NCBI GenBank assembly: GCA_019671135.1
Contig: JAHRHY010000007.1
Coordinates: 496,001 to 560,000, forward strand
Direction: 5' to 3'
Length of the DNA stretch: 64,000 nucleotides
Source: Linnemannia hyalina
Taxonomy: Eukaryota; Mortierellomycota; Mortierellomycetes; Mortierellales; Mortierellaceae
The notes beneath the pieces were generated by a model. That model was not told the DNA's origin and did not search any database. It was given only the letters and a program-made list of their open reading frames with translations. Shown one piece after another: positions 21,943-32,600 of this stretch; the stretch's first letter is position 1; every line of letters begins with the position of its first letter. A program made the position numbers and the translations under genes.

Positions 21943-24282
21943 ATGATGAGTTCTTCATCTTCAACCTCCATCCCTTCATCTTCTACCCCCTCATCACCGC
22001 CAATATCGACGCCCACAATTACTTCCGCGACCGCGATGCCGTCAACATCTACCTCCACCCCCAGCCTCTCGACTACAACAGATTCTGGTGTCGGGGTCGG
22101 TTTATACTCTCACCGAATGATGACCAGGTCAACGACTCGTGCACTGCTGCCACCCACACTTTCGCCGTCAACATCCGACATGAACGCCATCTCTTTGTCC
22201 TGCTCGACCACCAACACATCCGGTTCCTCCCCTTCAGCATCCACAAGCCAGAAAAGAGTTGCCGCCTCTCCCTCGTCCTCTCGTTTGAGCAAGAAACCAC
22301 GGAAAGTCCGAAGGATCCGCTGCTTCTTTTCGACTTTGTCGTCGCCTGCTCCACGATCACCCACCGAGGTTGAGCCCACAGGATCGACCACAGCTCCCAG
22401 ACCCACGAGATACAATTTCTATTTCTCGTCCGTCCGACAGGCTGAAGAAGCGCTTTCTCTTTCTCGCCTGCCTTCGAGTATGTCGTCGTCGAGCTCATCA
22501 TCCATTCAGGGGCCACCACCAGCCGCACCCATCCCACCTCCCGTCGCCACGCGAAGGTACAAATTCTACTTCTCCTCGCTCCTGCAAGTCGACGAGACAG
22601 TCATTGCTTCTCCACCACATCCCACTGAGAATTTTTCGGCAGGATCTCCGCCACCACCCACCTCCGAGGATACCCCAGCGCTACCTCCGACTGCCATGCC
22701 CGTCGAGCCAGCCCCAGCGCTGCTCCCATCCGCCATGCCAACACGAGTCGTCTTCCTTCCTGAGCTGTTGTCCGAAATTGCCACGCATCTTCGGACGAAG
22801 GACCTCGTCCACGCGTCGGAAGTGTCCTGGGACTGGAGGGCTGCAATGATGCCATTTGTCTGGACGTCAATCACACACCGCAAATGGAGATGTCCACAGT
22901 TCCGACGCCTGGGTAGTCTTGTCCGCCAAGAGAAGTTCGACGAGCTTCGTGCTCTCCTGCGCCGCGTCGTTGAGGTAGAATGGGGGAGTAACAACGACTC
23001 TGGACTTTCATACTCCGAGTTAGTGGTAATCCTGAGGTCCATGCCCAACCTCAAGAAGCTGTCATTGACGACGACCGGCTTGGCCAAGAGAGTGCTGTTG
23101 AACCTGCTCAAGGATCCTAGAGAGTTGTTGACGTTAAGCCATCTCCAGTTGGACTTGATCGGGTTTGAGGCAGAGGCAGAGGCAGAGAGTGAAGAGGACG
23201 GAGAGGTAGATGAGAGCGAAGAAGAAGGCGAGTTGCAGGAAGTGGAAGGAGGAGAGCCAGTTCCACTGAGTGACCTGTTTAGCAGGTTTGATCAACTTGA
23301 GGGGCTCGGACTTGCGGGGTGGTGGTATGCGCCATATCACCACCAGGCAGCAATCGTCGAGGTTGCTGGCCAAGCGCAACAAGAAGAAGCGGTCCAGCCT
23401 CAATGGGCGATCAAGAGTCTTCGGATTCCACGGAGTGAACTCGGAATCCTCCGGCGCTGTCCTCACCTCCGGAAGCTGGTCCTGACTGCCAAGCCAACGG
23501 ATATCCAGGAGACGGCCTTGGAGCCAATTCTCAGCTGCAGACAGCTTGAAGAGTTGGTGTTCGAGGGACCTCTTTCATTCCGGATATCCGACATGGTCAA
23601 TATGCATGACCGATTGAACTTCCTTACAGCTGTAAGCATTACGTTGGAGAGCGTAGACGAGTTCGATCGGTTGTGGGTGCAGTTCAGGAGGTTTGCGCCT
23701 CGACTGAGGTCGCTCAAGCTGGAGGTGCAGAGAGAATTCGATGGCCAAGAGAACACTCTGACTTGGCAGAATACCTTGTGCTTGAACGCAATTCTCTTCT
23801 GGCACAGAGAGGTGAGGACGCTTATTCTCAAGGGATTCGCTGTCCAACCTCGAGACTTCTTCGGAGAGGTTGAAGAAGGAGGCGTCATATCCTACAGCAA
23901 CCCAGCGCCGCAGGTCGAGGAGCTCTGGATTGAGATTTACATCGACCCATTCATCGCAGCCACTCATCAGGACCGCCAACGGATTTGGCAAGCTACATAC
24001 GAGCAGCTTGGCCAAATGCGGTACCTTCGCTCTCTCACGGTCAAAAGTCGTGACTTGGATCATTCGACCTTGGCAGGATTTGGACGTTTGAACCAACTCA
24101 CCGACATCAGGCACCTCGGACTCTCCGCAAGTGGACAGGCATGGACCTTTGACGGACTTTACAATGTCGTTAGGGTATTGCCTTGGTTGACGTCCCTGGA
24201 TCTCCAACCACTGCAGGATATTGACAAGGTCAATGTTCATCAGTGGTTGTCAGAACTAGGTCGACCAGACCTCCGGCTCTGA
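21943..24282 (+). CDS. F-box protein with leucine-rich-repeat-like C-terminus
   Basis: Probable substrate receptor of an SCF ubiquitin ligase. Single exon, 779 aa from ATG 21943 to TGA 24280. Residues 1-150 are Ser/Thr/Pro-rich. Two internal repeats follow, RYNFYFSSVRQAEEAL (~155) and RYKFYFSSLLQVDETV (~203), absent from ordinary F-box proteins. The F-box is at about 267-315: VVFLPELLSEIATHLRTKDL, VSWDWRAAMMPFVW. The rest has spaced leucines typical of LRR receptors (MPNLKKLSLTTTG, CPHLRKLVLTAKPT, MRYLRSLTVKS, IRHLGLSASGQAW) and an acidic insert (SEEDGEVDESEEEGE, ~410-430). A truncated copy lies inverted at 20140-20545. The open frame resumes after the stop for 70 further codons (next entry), so this protein may be truncated. 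Confidence 0.85.
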   Translation: MMSSSSSTSIPSSSTPSSPPISTPTITSATAMPSTSTSTPSLSTTTDSGVGVGLYSHRMMTRSTTRALLPPTLSPSTSDMNAISLSCSTTNTSGSSPSASTSQKRVAASPSSSRLSKKPRKVRRIRCFFSTLSSPAPRSPTEVEPTGSTTAPRPTRYNFYFSSVRQAEEALSLSRLPSSMSSSSSSSIQGPPPAAPIPPPVATRRYKFYFSSLLQVDETVIASPPHPTENFSAGSPPPPTSEDTPALPPTAMPVEPAPALLPSAMPTRVVFLPELLSEIATHLRTKDLVHASEVSWDWRAAMMPFVWTSITHRKWRCPQFRRLGSLVRQEKFDELRALLRRVVEVEWGSNNDSGLSYSELVVILRSMPNLKKLSLTTTGLAKRVLLNLLKDPRELLTLSHLQLDLIGFEAEAEAESEEDGEVDESEEEGELQEVEGGEPVPLSDLFSRFDQLEGLGLAGWWYAPYHHQAAIVEVAGQAQQEEAVQPQWAIKSLRIPRSELGILRRCPHLRKLVLTAKPTDIQETALEPILSCRQLEELVFEGPLSFRISDMVNMHDRLNFLTAVSITLESVDEFDRLWVQFRRFAPRLRSLKLEVQREFDGQENTLTWQNTLCLNAILFWHREVRTLILKGFAVQPRDFFGEVEEGGVISYSNPAPQVEELWIEIYIDPFIAATHQDRQRIWQATYEQLGQMRYLRSLTVKSRDLDHSTLAGFGRLNQLTDIRHLGLSASGQAWTFDGLYNVVRVLPWLTSLDLQPLQDIDKVNVHQWLSELGRPDLRL

Positions 24283-24495
24283 GCGTCTGAGGACGAGGAG
24301 ACGGGTCGATTGGGGTCGTTGGGCTGCTTTAGTGTGTTGAGCAAGTTGGAGGAGTTGAGAGGCTATGTTAACGCTGCTTTAGATGAGGGTCGGAAGAGTA
24401 TGGGCGTCAGGGAAGTAGACTTGGTCTTGAAGCATAGGCCGTCGCTTCCGGTTGCAGAGTTGCTTGCGCTTGGACACGTTCTGTCATCTGGATAA
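24283..24495 (+). pseudogene. In-frame continuation of the F-box gene after TGA
   Basis: Directly after TGA 24280-24282 the same frame stays open for 70 codons to TAA 24493-24495, with coding-like composition: ASEDEETGRLGSLGC, VLSKLEELRGYVNAALDEG, LPVAELLALGHVLSSG. It looks like the natural C-terminal end of an F-box/LRR protein. The simplest reading is a recent nonsense change (or sequencing error) in CTC TGA GCG; stop-codon readthrough is less likely but possible. Confidence 0.55.
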
Positions 24496-24659
24496 TTCCC
24501 ATCTCCAGAGTGTGCACTGATAGTCAAGCTGACAAGGCCGTCCGCCCTCTTGGTCCTTGATTGGAACTTGATCTTTGGTGGTGGTGTGAAGTGTTGTGAG
24601 TTGATGGTTGAAAGCTTCTTGCAAGGTAAACTGGCGGCTGAGTGACAGCATAACGAGTT

Positions 24660-26230
24660 AGGAATGTCTTTGGAAAGCCTGAACTTGTCAAGAGTCCATA
24701 GAGAGCTGCAAGAAAGAGACTAGGCCTGAACTGGGACATATCTACTCCGATGGTTCGATGGTGAACAAGGGGAAGGAGACATGGGCCATGGCCTTTGTAG
24801 TAGTAGGAGAGGAGCAGACGGTGGTGAAGGGAACCACTGGAGGATTCGCATCATCGGCGAAAGCGGAACTAATGGGATCGATTGCAGGAGTCATCGTGAG
24901 ACCACAGGACCAGGACCTCTGCATCCGACTTGACAACCAAACGGTAGTGAAAGAGTTCAGTGAGTTCCTTGTCAATCGGAAACGAGCATCAGTGAGAGAA
25001 AAACTGAGGTGCAGGTACGCTGAAGAGAGGGCGGTGATCGCACGGATATACGGTGGACGCACGTGGTCAACAACGGTCGAGTGGGTCAAGGGCCACAGCG
25101 AAAATGAATGGAACGGAAAGGCGGATATAGCAGCAAAGGGGGCGTAATCATAAGGCGGGACGGCATGTGAGGTGGACAGAGCCACCCAGGACGAAATCAA
25201 ATACTCTACGACGATGGCTTGCGTTATCCTCAATCAGAATACGAGACATGTGCTCAAGATGCACACCACCAGACGCTGGAGGGCACTCAGGAAGACCAAG
25301 AGATCGATCCAAGACTACAAGGGCACAGATTGGCCTGGCACATACACAGCAACAAACCAGTCAACAACTTTTTCAGTTCACAGCAGGATACACGCCAACG
25401 CAGTGATAAGATAACGAAGGTTCATGAAATGTTGCCTACCATGGATATCTTACGCGCCAGGCGTCCAGATCCATACAAGGACGACTTATGCCGAGTGTGT
25501 AGTCTAGAGACGGATGATAACGAGCACATCTGGACGTGCTCCAAGAGCACGGACACGCAGGAGGAGCTGTGGGAAGATGCCCTCGACCGAGTCGACGGAT
25601 AGATAGAGATCACCACACGACTGATCAACAAACAGCGACAGAAGCAGCTCAAACCAGGAAAACAACCACCCCCCGAGACCGTATGGAGGCTACAAAGAAC
25701 CAGCAAACTCTGCAGGAAGCTGTGGCAGGCGATCAAGCGGCCAGGCGAGGAAGAGGAGAAGAAACCGGAACAACACATCCCGAACGCGTGGACAGTTGGT
25801 CACATCTACCGAGGCCTAGTGCCGAAAGCCCTAGCTACACAGTTGATCAAGGTGTTCAAGGACGTAGTAGAGAGCATCATCTAGCATGTGAGCCGCCTCT
25901 TTTGTCGATATGTCGAAAAGGAGGTCAGAGAGCAGTTATGGAAGTGTAACCAACAGCATGAAGCGCACACGCACTACCAAGGACTAGAGGGCACAGTGGG
26001 CAACGACCCATAAATGGAATCAAATCTATGGGCGGAAACTCCGAGAGGACGAGTGCGTTTATGGGCGAGCCGTAGCAGAACACAGGGAACAGCGGTGCCC
26101 AGGCGAGCAGAGCGATACTCGAGTGGCTGACCGAGCAATCATCGACACCCTGCTGGGCCTGAGTCGCATGGATCTTATGGAAAGGAGAGGCAACATGGTC
26201 ATCAAGGAATTGGAGGAGGAGCACATCTAG
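24660..26230 (+). mobile_element. Decayed non-LTR (LINE-type) retrotransposon 3' part with RNase H
   Basis: From about 24660 the frame reads RPELGHIYSDGSMVNKGKET, then an RNase HI domain to 25147 with the acidic residues in SDGS, AELMG, LDNQT and GKADIA. TAA 25145-25147 ends it. Further remnants follow in changing frames: DRATQDEIKYSTTMACVIL (25172 on), then after a shift near 25370 HEMLPTMDILRARRPDPYKD and a zinc-knuckle-like C-x2-C-x8-H-x3-C (LCRVCSLETDDNEHIWTC), TAG 25600-25602, then WRLQRTSKLCRKLWQAIKRP to TAG near 25882. A last open piece to about 26230 reads RVADRAIIDTLLGLSRMDLM. RNase H plus a C-terminal CCHC is the usual order in fungal LINEs. The reverse transcriptase and endonuclease are missing; the copy is 5'-truncated and dead. 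Confidence 0.75.
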
Positions 26231-26676
26231 ATCTCTTGAACGCTTCCCACAAAGCAACAAGGGTCGTTTGGACTCACACGCGTCATCCCAGACCTGGTGA
26301 GGACGGGCTGTACAATTCTCATATTCGCTGTACAGTTTAGGATACATTACTGAGTGAGGAGACTATGTGCACGTACGAGGAACACTTAGACAGCTCCACT
26401 TTTGGCATCTTTACCTTGACAAAAAAAAATGAAAACCTGAATTTGTCTTCTTTTCTCTGCGTTTTTTTGCACCATCATCAGGCATATATCTATGGGTCCA
26501 ACGAAACGAACAAGCAAACAAATAAAGTGGAAAATGAAATATTCTGTTCATGCAATGAATATGCTGTCTATGATATGGTAATGCTAAAGAAATGCTAATG
26601 ATGGTACAATGAAATAAAAAAATTGAAAGAATAACCGAAAGAAAAAAAACCCCCCACCTCCTCAAATATCTCCTCC
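26231..26676. other. Spacer between the LINE remnant and UTP20
   Basis: AT-rich sequence with A runs near 26423 and 26641; no coding signal. It should contain the UTP20 3' untranslated region (minus strand). Confidence 0.5.
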
Positions 26677-29600
26677 TTAATCGACACGACGCTTCTTGAT
26701 GGTGGTCAGGCGGACCTTGTCCTTTGCATACTCCTTGGTCTTGAGCTGACGCTTGCGCGACTTCATCTCGTTCTTCTGGAGACGACGACGGGCCCGGGCC
26801 TGGGGGTCGTTCATGGCCTGCATGACGCGCTTCTGCTTGCGCTCGCGACGGACCTCGAGCACGTGCTGGCGGACCTTGTTGTAGGCCTTAAAGTAGTCGG
26901 TTGTACCTGCGCGCTTCTGGACCAAGTCCAAAACCTCTGAACCCAGCTTCTTGAGCTCCTCTATTAATATCAAATTACAAGCCAGAAAAAATGTTAGAAA
27001 AAGGGTTCGAGGCAGCAAGTTATGAAAAAAAGAAATGAGCAGAGGCAAGACAAAAAACAGCAAATGCATACCGATTTCGGTGCCCTTGGCGGTTTCGTCA
27101 TTGACGATGCGGTAGATGGGCGAGATAATGGGGATGAGGTATGGCTTGAGCTCGTCCTGGTGAATATGGGTGGTAATGGCAGCCATGCACTGAAAGATGC
27201 AGGTCTGCTGGATCACAGACCGGTCGTTATTGTTCCTCATGGCAGCACCGCGCGACAAGAACGAGAGGCGCTTGACCAACCAGTACAGCATTCTCTTGAC
27301 AGGCTGCTTGGCCTCGGTGGTCTTCTTGCCTTCCTCCTCCTCTCCGTCCTCTTCTTCGGCCTCCTCATCTTCGTCTTCATCATCTTCATTGCTCTCTTCA
27401 TCGTCCTCCTGCTGGTCAAAAGGAAGAGCATAGAAGACCTTGGCGATAAAGAATAGATTCTTGACAATCTGTCCTCCAAGATCCTTGGACAAGAACTCAC
27501 TCTTGAGTTGCTCGCACAACATCTGGGCAACAGACTTGATCATCTCGGGTGACAGCACCAAATCCGATGAGGCATCCTTGACAGGGGAACGGGTGACGGG
27601 GTCGATACCTGCAAAGAAGGAGCCAAACAGACGAGTGGCCGACAAACGAACCCAGGCGTGAGGGTGGAGCATGTGCTCGCGGATCAAGGGCCACAAGGTG
27701 GTCACCTCGCTCGAGTTGATAACATTGGGGAACTGCTTGACCAGCTTGGTGAAGGTGTTGAGGGCATAGTAGCCAACCTCCCACTCGGCATCGAGATCCA
27801 TCGCATCCTGCTCCTGCTCCTCAAACTTGTCAGCCTCGGCAGCCTGCTCCTGGGCTTCCTGCATGATCTGCAAACTCGACTCGAGCGCAAACTTGAGACG
27901 GGGAACCAAAACAGGGATCTGCTTCTTGAAGGCAGGGCCGAAAGCCTCGATGGCCAAACCGTAGACCTGAGAAGCCGCGCGCTGGAGACTGCGCTGCTCG
28001 GTCTGGTCGAACCATTTGGCGAGCAAGACATAACTGTTGTCGAGCTTGGGACGGTTCATTCTCTGGAAGAGGGCTTTGATCAACGAACCGGCCATCTCAC
28101 GACACTTGCTCGAGTCATCGTTGACGAGCTGCATCACCAACGCCAAAAAGAAAAGCTCGACATAGTCCATGAGAATCTCGTCCGCAAACTTCTGGATGAT
28201 GAAGTGCATCATCTCCATCACCGACTGACGACCGCTCTCAAAGACGTAGCTCAAGTTCTTGACCAAAAAGTTCATCTGGTTGCGGAGACGACCACGACCC
28301 TGGGGGTAGTCCAAAAGGAATTGGAGAAGAGCGCGGCGACACTCCTCACGGGCTTGGTGGCTCTGCGAAGTGACCATGATCTCCGAAATGTTCATCATGA
28401 TATCGTACATCTCGGGAACCACAAACTGGCGGGAAACGATGGAACGGATGAGGGCGAAGGTGGTAGTCTGGCGCTCGGGCTCCTCCAAATCGGGCTTGAT
28501 CATGTTGAGAAGCATCGTCAGCTGGTCCTCCTTGAGCACAATAACCTTGCTCTCGCGCATGGCGATCGCCAACATCTTGAAGCAGCTCTGGGCAATCTCC
28601 GACTTGGTAGAACCCTGAGCCTTGAGAAGAACAAAGGTCTGTTTGATGACAACAGGGAGTCCCTTGTCGAGCGAAGGCAACTTGAGCTTAGCGAGGAGAG
28701 ACATGATCTTGAGCGACTGCTGGATGACATCGGGGTGCTTGGCAAAGACACCGTTACCGACAACCTTGACAAAGGGGTCCAGGAGGGCCAATTGCTCGGT
28801 CGAGCGGACGTCAAACTTGTTGCGGGTCAACGAAGAACGGAAAATGTGAAGACCGAAAGCCACGAAGCGGTGAGCGTTGGCAGGGAAGCAGTCGGTCGAC
28901 AACTGAGTAGGGCGCTTGGTGTCGACGGTGTAGTTGATCTCCATGCGCGACTTTTGCTTCTTGATCTCCTCCTTAGTCTTGGACAACTCCAGGTTCTGCG
29001 AGATCAAACCGTGGCAGAAAATGAGGGTTTCCTTGGTTTCGAAATGGGGGTTGCTGTTCAAACCGGTGGCCAGGCGACGCATGACCTCGTCGACCTTGCG
29101 CATCACCTTGACGGCCTCTGACTCGCTCAAGAGTTCCTTGATAGGAATCATGATCAATCCCATGTTCTTGAACTCGATGATGCCGGCCATCAGCTCGAAC
29201 GAATGGAAGCTGAGGTTGCTCTTGGCTTCCTTCATCTTGCCGGTAATCTCCTCAGTCTCCTTCTCGATACCAGTCTCACCAAAGATATCGTTGATCAAGA
29301 CGTCGACAATATCCTTGAGACAGTAGTCGAGGTCACCGACCTGCAAAGTGGGCACCAGGTGGGTCAACATGGCGTGGACAGTGAAACCAAGGACGTGGAG
29401 CTGGTAACCGCGGAGTAAGGCACCCTTCATCTCCTTTAGGATAAAGTTGAAGTAGCCGGCACCCAAGAACATTGTGATCTTGATTAGGGTATCGCGAGTG
29501 GTATCACGGGCCTCCTGCTGACGACTCTTGAGAATCTGGCACACCGAAGTCAACAGGCCAGGAAGGTTGGTGCGGAGGGAGACATCGGGAAGAGCCTTGA

Positions 29601-32600
29601 GAAGCTTGGTGATGGCCAAAGCGACAGGGACACGGATCATGACACTGGTGTCGTCACGGTTGGTGAGGTAGCGGTGGAGCTCGGGGAGCAACTTCTGGAT
29701 GACGGTGTCGTGGATGCGTCCGGCAAGGGCAGCGGCAGCCTCGGCGGAAGAAAGCTCAACCTGCATCGATTCGTCGTCCTCATCGGCATCCTCGTCGTTC
29801 CCCTCATCCTCTTCTTCAGCCTCCTCCTCAGCTTCCTTCTCAGCCTCAGTCTCGACAGCGTCAGGAGCCTCGCCAATCTGGGGCATAGGGGCCTCCTCCA
29901 TATCAACGTCACCTTCGGCATCACGACGACGGAGCTTAGAGCCCTCGACATCGGGCATCTCATCATCATCACCTTTGGCCATTCTGCGGTCGACCTTGGG
30001 CTTGCTGACGCGTACTCGCTTGTGGACAATGGCGAGGGCCTCCTCGGGCGATACCTCGACATGTTTGATATCAAAGTGGAAGTTGTCGAGGATGGCAATG
30101 ACGGTACGAACGAGGATCTTCTCCATCTCAGCCTTGCGGGGGATCAGCTTGAGATAAGTCCTCAAAAGCGAATAGTAGGAGCTCCAGGGCAACTGAGAGG
30201 CAATGATTCCGAGAGTTGCAACGGTCTCGTTGACCAAGTTGTGGTCCGTGCTCTTGTCCGACTCGAAAATGAAATGGGCGATCAAGGGGGCAAAGATCTG
30301 GGTCAAGGTCGATGGGCGGAAGGTTCCCTTGGTGCACTCCTCGGCGAAACGGTTGAGGGCACGGATACGACGATGAAGCTGGATGTGGTAAATGTTGGTG
30401 AAGAAGGAAGCCTCCTCGTCACCTCCGACCAACAGGGCCGACATATCCGAGAATTGGACCTGATCGGGGCAACGCTTGACGGCATGGGCAAGGACGGACA
30501 CAAACTCGAATCGAACCAACTCGATGGGAGACTTGAAGCCCTTCTTGAGACCGGGGTAGATGACGTGGGCCAAGAGTCCCCTGAAGAGCTCGTGTTGGGG
30601 ATCCTGAGGGTCGAGATCGGCGCACTGGTCAATGAATCGGGTCAAGGCAAAGGTTGAGTTGCTTCGGATAGACATTTCTTCAGGGTCACGAATGTAGAAC
30701 ATCATGTTGTGGAGAACAGGGAGCCACTGACGGTCGTTGAGATCCTTGTAGAGCGAGTTGGTCAACAGGTTGAAGGCGTCCATGCGGCGGTCAAAATCAG
30801 GCATATCAATACGGGTAGTCGAGAACGAGTTGAGATCCGCAATGAGGGACGCGGCAGCAGTGAAGGATGAGTCGATCTTGGCGAACGCGTCCATGATGGC
30901 CACCAACAACACGCGGCACTCTCTGGACATCAACATTGAGAAGAGGTTGACAATGTTGTTGAAGTATGTGGTGAAGAGGGAACTCTGGGGCGTCAACTCG
31001 GGGATAATGGGCATAAAGTTGACAATGATGCGCAAAATGTCGGCCTTGGTGCGCTCAGGGACGACTCTTGGGCTCTTCTTGAGACTGGGGAGCAGAAGGT
31101 CGATCAACTTGATAGCCTGAGGACCGTTCTTGACGTAAGTAGCCACCTGGGACAAGATCGAGATTTCCCTCTTGGAGAAGCTGTCCTTGCCAAACTTTGC
31201 GTCGCTACTGCCCTTGGTGAGGACGATCTCGAGGTTGTCGAGGAGGCAGTCGGTGTAAGGAATCAAGACCTGGGTCGTCAGGGGCTTCTCAGCGAGATCG
31301 TTCTCCTCGAAGCAGTGGCCCAAGATATCCTCACAAATCTCAAGGACCATCGAGATGACAGGATCGCGAACCTTCTTGGCCGACAAGCAGCCGTAAAGCT
31401 TCACAAGGACGTCCTTGTTGTAGTTGATGAGGAAGGGGACATACTCCTTGCGACTGGCCCATGTGGAGAAAAGCTCCATGATGGCCGAGGGAGCCTGGGT
31501 GCTCTCGATATCCAAGCGACCAACACGTCTGTTCAGGAAGGACTCGAACATGGCGGGGACGTAGGGCTCAAAGTCAAAGCCTGTGTTGGGCAGGCTGAAG
31601 AGCTTGGTGATGCGCTTGATACCGAATTGGCGAACATCCTTGAGCTGCTTGATTTGGAGTGTCTCGATCATACCCTCCTCGGCACCGAGCATCGACTGGT
31701 CGACCATATCAAGGTTCATGCGCTCCTGGGCCTGGTTGATCATGCAGAGGACAGCAGTCAACAGCTGAGGAATGAAAGGCTTGAGGGTGGTGCCGAGCAT
31801 CTTGATGACATCCTCCATGATGTTGAGGAAACCGATCTGCTTGCGGATGTGGCCAACCGAGCCACGCTCGGCAGAAGGATCGGTCACAAAGACAAATCTG
31901 CTGTCGACGATTCCGGAGGTGCCCATGTCGAAGGGACTGAGCATGAGCGAAACAAAGAAGCCAAGCTCCGTGGGCTTGCATCCTCCGAGGGCGGTCAAGA
32001 CGGCCTTGCGACGAGCAGACATACCGGCCTTGGCGGACCCCTTGCCCTTTCTCGAAATCATGCAGCCGTAGAGAAGTCTGATGATGATGGGCATGACCTC
32101 GTCACGGTGAACTGATCCAATGCTCGAACTCTCGCTGTCGGCAATGATGAAGGTCGACAACTCGTCCCTGAACTTGACGTCATCCAACATGTTCTTGAGG
32201 TTGTCATGATATGGAACCAGAGCTGGCAATTTGAACGTAAACAAACAGTTCAAGGCGAGGGTCTGCAGAGGAGCATCTCCGATGGTCAACATGCGCAAGT
32301 AAAGCTCGCGCATGGTGGCGCTCTCATAGGTCTGCTTAGGGTTCTTGAACTTGGCGAAAAGGGCCAAGAAGAGGTGAAGGCGCTCCTTAGTATCCTTGGC
32401 AGTCTTGGGGAGGACCTTCATCATCTCGACGGCATCTTCCTCCTGTTCATCGTCATCCAGGTCGCGCTCGTCCTTGCGGTTCCATGCTGGCTCATACTCC
32501 TCCTTGATGAACGTCAAAAAGACGGAGACGATCTGACGATTGTGAACCTCGGCAATGGAGGGAACCTCAGCCAGGGCCTTCAAGATCAGACTGTAGTAGT

